64,000 bases of DNA. Source: Sphagnum compactum (lineage: Eukaryota > Bryophyta > Sphagnopsida > Sphagnales). Where the stretch lies: positions 4,526,001 through 4,590,000 of the forward strand of contig OZ234497.1 in NCBI GenBank assembly GCA_965153455.1, given 5' to 3'. Below are positions 61,861-64,000 of this stretch, in pieces (position 1 is the first letter of the stretch; each line of letters opens with the position of its first letter). Under the pieces are notes generated by a model. The model was not told where the DNA came from, ran no database searches, and saw nothing but the letters and a program-made list of their open reading frames with translations. The position numbers were made by a program, and so were the translations under genes.

Positions 61861-62395
61861 TCTTATGTGGCCAACATCCAAGAGGCTTACTAGCAACTCC
61901 TTTCTAGTATTTTGCCTTATTTCACCTGGCCTAAAGATATCGAGGCATTTTTGGCAAGACTGGGTACTTCATATCTTTTCATGTTCCAGGAGCTGCCACA
62001 AAGCTTCTCAATTAGCCCATCTGTTCCTGCTATTCATAGGATTTCACACCTTAGGCTAATTCAAAGGAGTTGGGCAGGCACATGCTGAATTCATGATTAT
62101 GCTGCACTCAATTTGAATGCACTTTCGTTTTGGTTAAATTGAGGTCACATGCATCCAGCTGGTGATTGCCCAATTTTCAATTCAAGGATGGGCAGAAACC
62201 CTAAACCATGTCTTCTGTGTGCATTATCTTTCTGGGGCCAATATCCAAGAGGCTGATTGGGAACCTGTCTGGTCACTGCCTTATTTCACCTGGCCTAGAG
62301 TAATGCTGGCCCACTCAAGAAACTCAGAAAACAAATCATGTCCAGTTTCAAGAGACAAGCCACATATCTGTTTTTCTTATTCATGTTTATCTTAA
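61861..62395. repeat. Diverged direct duplication (about 373 bp apart)
   Basis: gtggccaacatccaagaggctt...ttgccttatttcacctggccta (61,868-61,934) is repeated as ggggccaatatccaagaggctg...ctgccttatttcacctggccta (62,236-62,297). Similarity before and after is weaker. It lies in the putative transcribed region downstream of the telo-box leader. Confidence 0.65.
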
Positions 62396-63390
62396 TAGTG
62401 CTGAACTCTCAAATTATGCAGGTGCTGTTCCTTAAAGATTTGTAATGGCTACACACTGCTGATTGTTTTCAGTGTAGTTTAGGCAAGGTGGTCACTAGTA
62501 TGTTCTGTGCAATTACCAACCTTCTCAGGCTGAGCCTGATTTCTTAATGCAGGTGTTGTCTTTTTTTTTGAGCCTGGAGTTTCAGTGAACTCTCTTGTCT
62601 TTCTTATAGACATACCTATTTCTCATCAACTTCAGAGTCTGCCAAATGTTGAATCACAGCTGCATTTGCTGTGGATTCCATAGAGGAATGCTAATTAGGG
62701 TGGAAAATTGATTCCAAATTCAAAATACCTATTATATACCAACCAATTTTAACATGATTCTTGTGAGGCTTGATTCTAATGTTCATAAATTGATGTACAT
62801 TGCATACATTAACCTATATTATTTAAAATTAATAGTTCGAGATGGGGTTCATTTATGAAACCCATAATTCATCCATAATTGAAAAAAATTGTTTATTGTC
62901 ATTCATTTAAACATCCATTGGTGCATCCAAGAAGGTTCAACGTTTACTAAGACCACAATTTTGGTGCAAGTGAACCGTAATAACCTTTAAATTCATGTCA
63001 AATTGATCAATCTGATGGGACTGAAGGAGTGATGCCAAATGTCACATTATATGTTGTGTTAATTGAAGGACTTATATTGACACTATGGGAAAGAAGATTG
63101 TTCTTATGAACTTGAATGGCAACAGAAAGATGGACTCAATTCTTAATATTTCAGTGCATTGGAAAATGTTATTTTGAGTTAGACTTGCCATCACTTCAAT
63201 TTGGTCTATTTGAAAGTACCCAAAATTTACTAAATGACTTTTTTTTGGGGACATATCTTATGAACTTTGATTGATTTTATTTTGTCTTCACATGACCTTG
63301 CCACCATTGTGGAAGATTCTCTTTAAGTTAGAAAAGCCATTTGAGTGCATCATGTAAGCACGGTATTACTTACCACCAACATTTTAAAAA
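62396..63390. other. AT-rich spacer, no gene recognised
   Basis: No open frame with a recognisable motif was seen on either strand. It becomes AT-rich from about 62,700 up to the Helitron-type terminus at 63.4 kb. Confidence 0.4.
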
Positions 63391-64000
63391 ACGAGTGTTG
63401 TGACCCGTGGCTACGCCACTCCAGCCACCCATGGCACCTCGCCCGGCCCCTCGCAGCGGTTGCCCTGGCCGCTGTTTTTTTTGGCCTCTCTAAGGACCTC
63501 ATTTCAGGACCCTAACGACGGGTTTCCTCTCTGAGGACCTTGTTTCAGGTCCCCAACGACGAGTTTTCTTTCTGGGAACCTCGTTTCAGGTCCGTCTCGA
63601 GGTCTGGACCCGGTACTAAAAATCTCGATTCAGGTCCTTTACCCAGGATTTTGGCCACCTCGGTTCAGGTCCTCAAAGGTTTTGAGGACCTCGCTCATTT
63701 CAGGAGCTCGTCTTGTTTTTCTTCTTCTTCTTGGGGATGTGGTTTAGGGGTTTAAGACAGACAGACGGACATACGAGATCTGGGTTTCAGGACCTCAACA
63801 GACGGACAGACAAGATCTGGGTTTCAAGACCTCTGCAGACAGACACCACGTTTGCTTATATATATATATATATATAGGATTATATGTCCATGGGTGTTGA
63901 TTTTGTGCCCTGATTATCACCTCACCTATCCTATTTTGCCATCTACTACAGACCAGCTCCACAGGGAACGGGCAGCGACTGGAAGAATCTTCCAGGCACT
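63391..64000 (-). mobile_element. Second Helitron-like 3' terminus with internal 40-bp repeats (partial)
   Basis: The minus strand here carries the same subterminal hairpin as the Helitron end at 3.0 kb: a stem GTGGCT/AGCCAC (63,428-63,423 and 63,412-63,407), identical over 23 bp, then gggtcacaacactcg and T. The last four bases read CTCG rather than the expected CTRR, so the end is mutated or a variant. Inward (63,486-63,712) about six degenerate copies of a 42-bp unit built on 'gaggacctcgtttcaggtcc' follow. After these come two or three 40-bp units 'cagacagacggaca..agatctgggtttcaggacct' (63,758-63,848) and a (TA)10 run (63,857-63,876). It continues past the window, consistent with a non-autonomous Helitron. 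Confidence 0.55.

Noticed and set aside
1-64000. CRISPR arrays, rRNA genes or bacterial-type operons
   Set aside because: No regularly spaced identical repeats with unique spacers and no rRNA sequence were seen. The genes have introns and lie far apart, as in plants. tRNA genes were not systematically excluded, because that needs a covariance search.

Overview
This is a window of nuclear DNA from a land plant. The genes have GT-AG introns, putative plastid transit peptides, long AT-rich intergenic stretches with transposon debris, and plant-type products (S-adenosylmethionine synthase, plastid NCS1 nucleobase permease, omega-amidase, AS8-like protein). The mixture of Helitron, PIF/Harbinger, Ty3 and LINE remnants with kilobase introns would suit a large seed-free-plant genome such as a fern, but the species is only a guess.

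Layout. 1-6 kb: no secure gene; a 203-bp tandem duplication and a Helitron 3' terminus carrying the end of a Pif1-like helicase. 6.1-7.1 kb (-): plastid-type J-domain protein, with a duplicated block in its upstream region. 8.2-9 kb: short tandem arrays. 9.95-12.65 kb (-): two-exon AS8-like gene. 15.2-18.3 kb (-): omega-amidase (Nit2/NLP1 type) gene, 9 secure exons including a 16-nt microexon. 18.3-31 kb: transposon territory with a decayed non-LTR reverse transcriptase (20.3-22.6 kb, -) and a nearly full-length but dead PIF/Harbinger element (23.26-27.89 kb). 31.3-33.85 kb (+): S-adenosylmethionine synthase with an intron in the 5' leader. 36.5-37.5 kb (-): short-chain dehydrogenase pseudogene. 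38.9-42.0 kb (-): three-exon NCS1 transporter. 43.5-43.6 kb (-): possible isolated first exon. 43.9-46 kb (-): Ty3/gypsy polyprotein remnant. 46-55 kb: AT-rich, with the C-terminal fragment of an acid lipase. 56.3-58.8 kb (+): four-exon PhyH-family Fe(II)/2-oxoglutarate dioxygenase. 59.9-60.7 kb: possible terminal-inverted-repeat element. 60.9-61.1 kb (+): telo-box cluster and GC-rich leader of a gene whose coding part is not seen. 63.4-64 kb: a second copy of the Helitron end, in opposite orientation, followed by 40-bp-period repeats.

The intact genes are metabolic or housekeeping and unrelated to one another; there is no operon-like logic. Exon boundaries were checked by reading-frame continuity: the SAM synthase, NCS1 and PhyH models give complete open frames, the omega-amidase model is complete except for an uncertain last exon, and the AS8-like junction is in frame but the C-terminal exon is not confirmed by family similarity. 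I found no convincing novel multi-gene system. The most informative observations are the paired Helitron ends, the Harbinger element with a substituted catalytic Asp, the microexon, the duplicated block upstream of the J-protein gene and the telo-box promoter.
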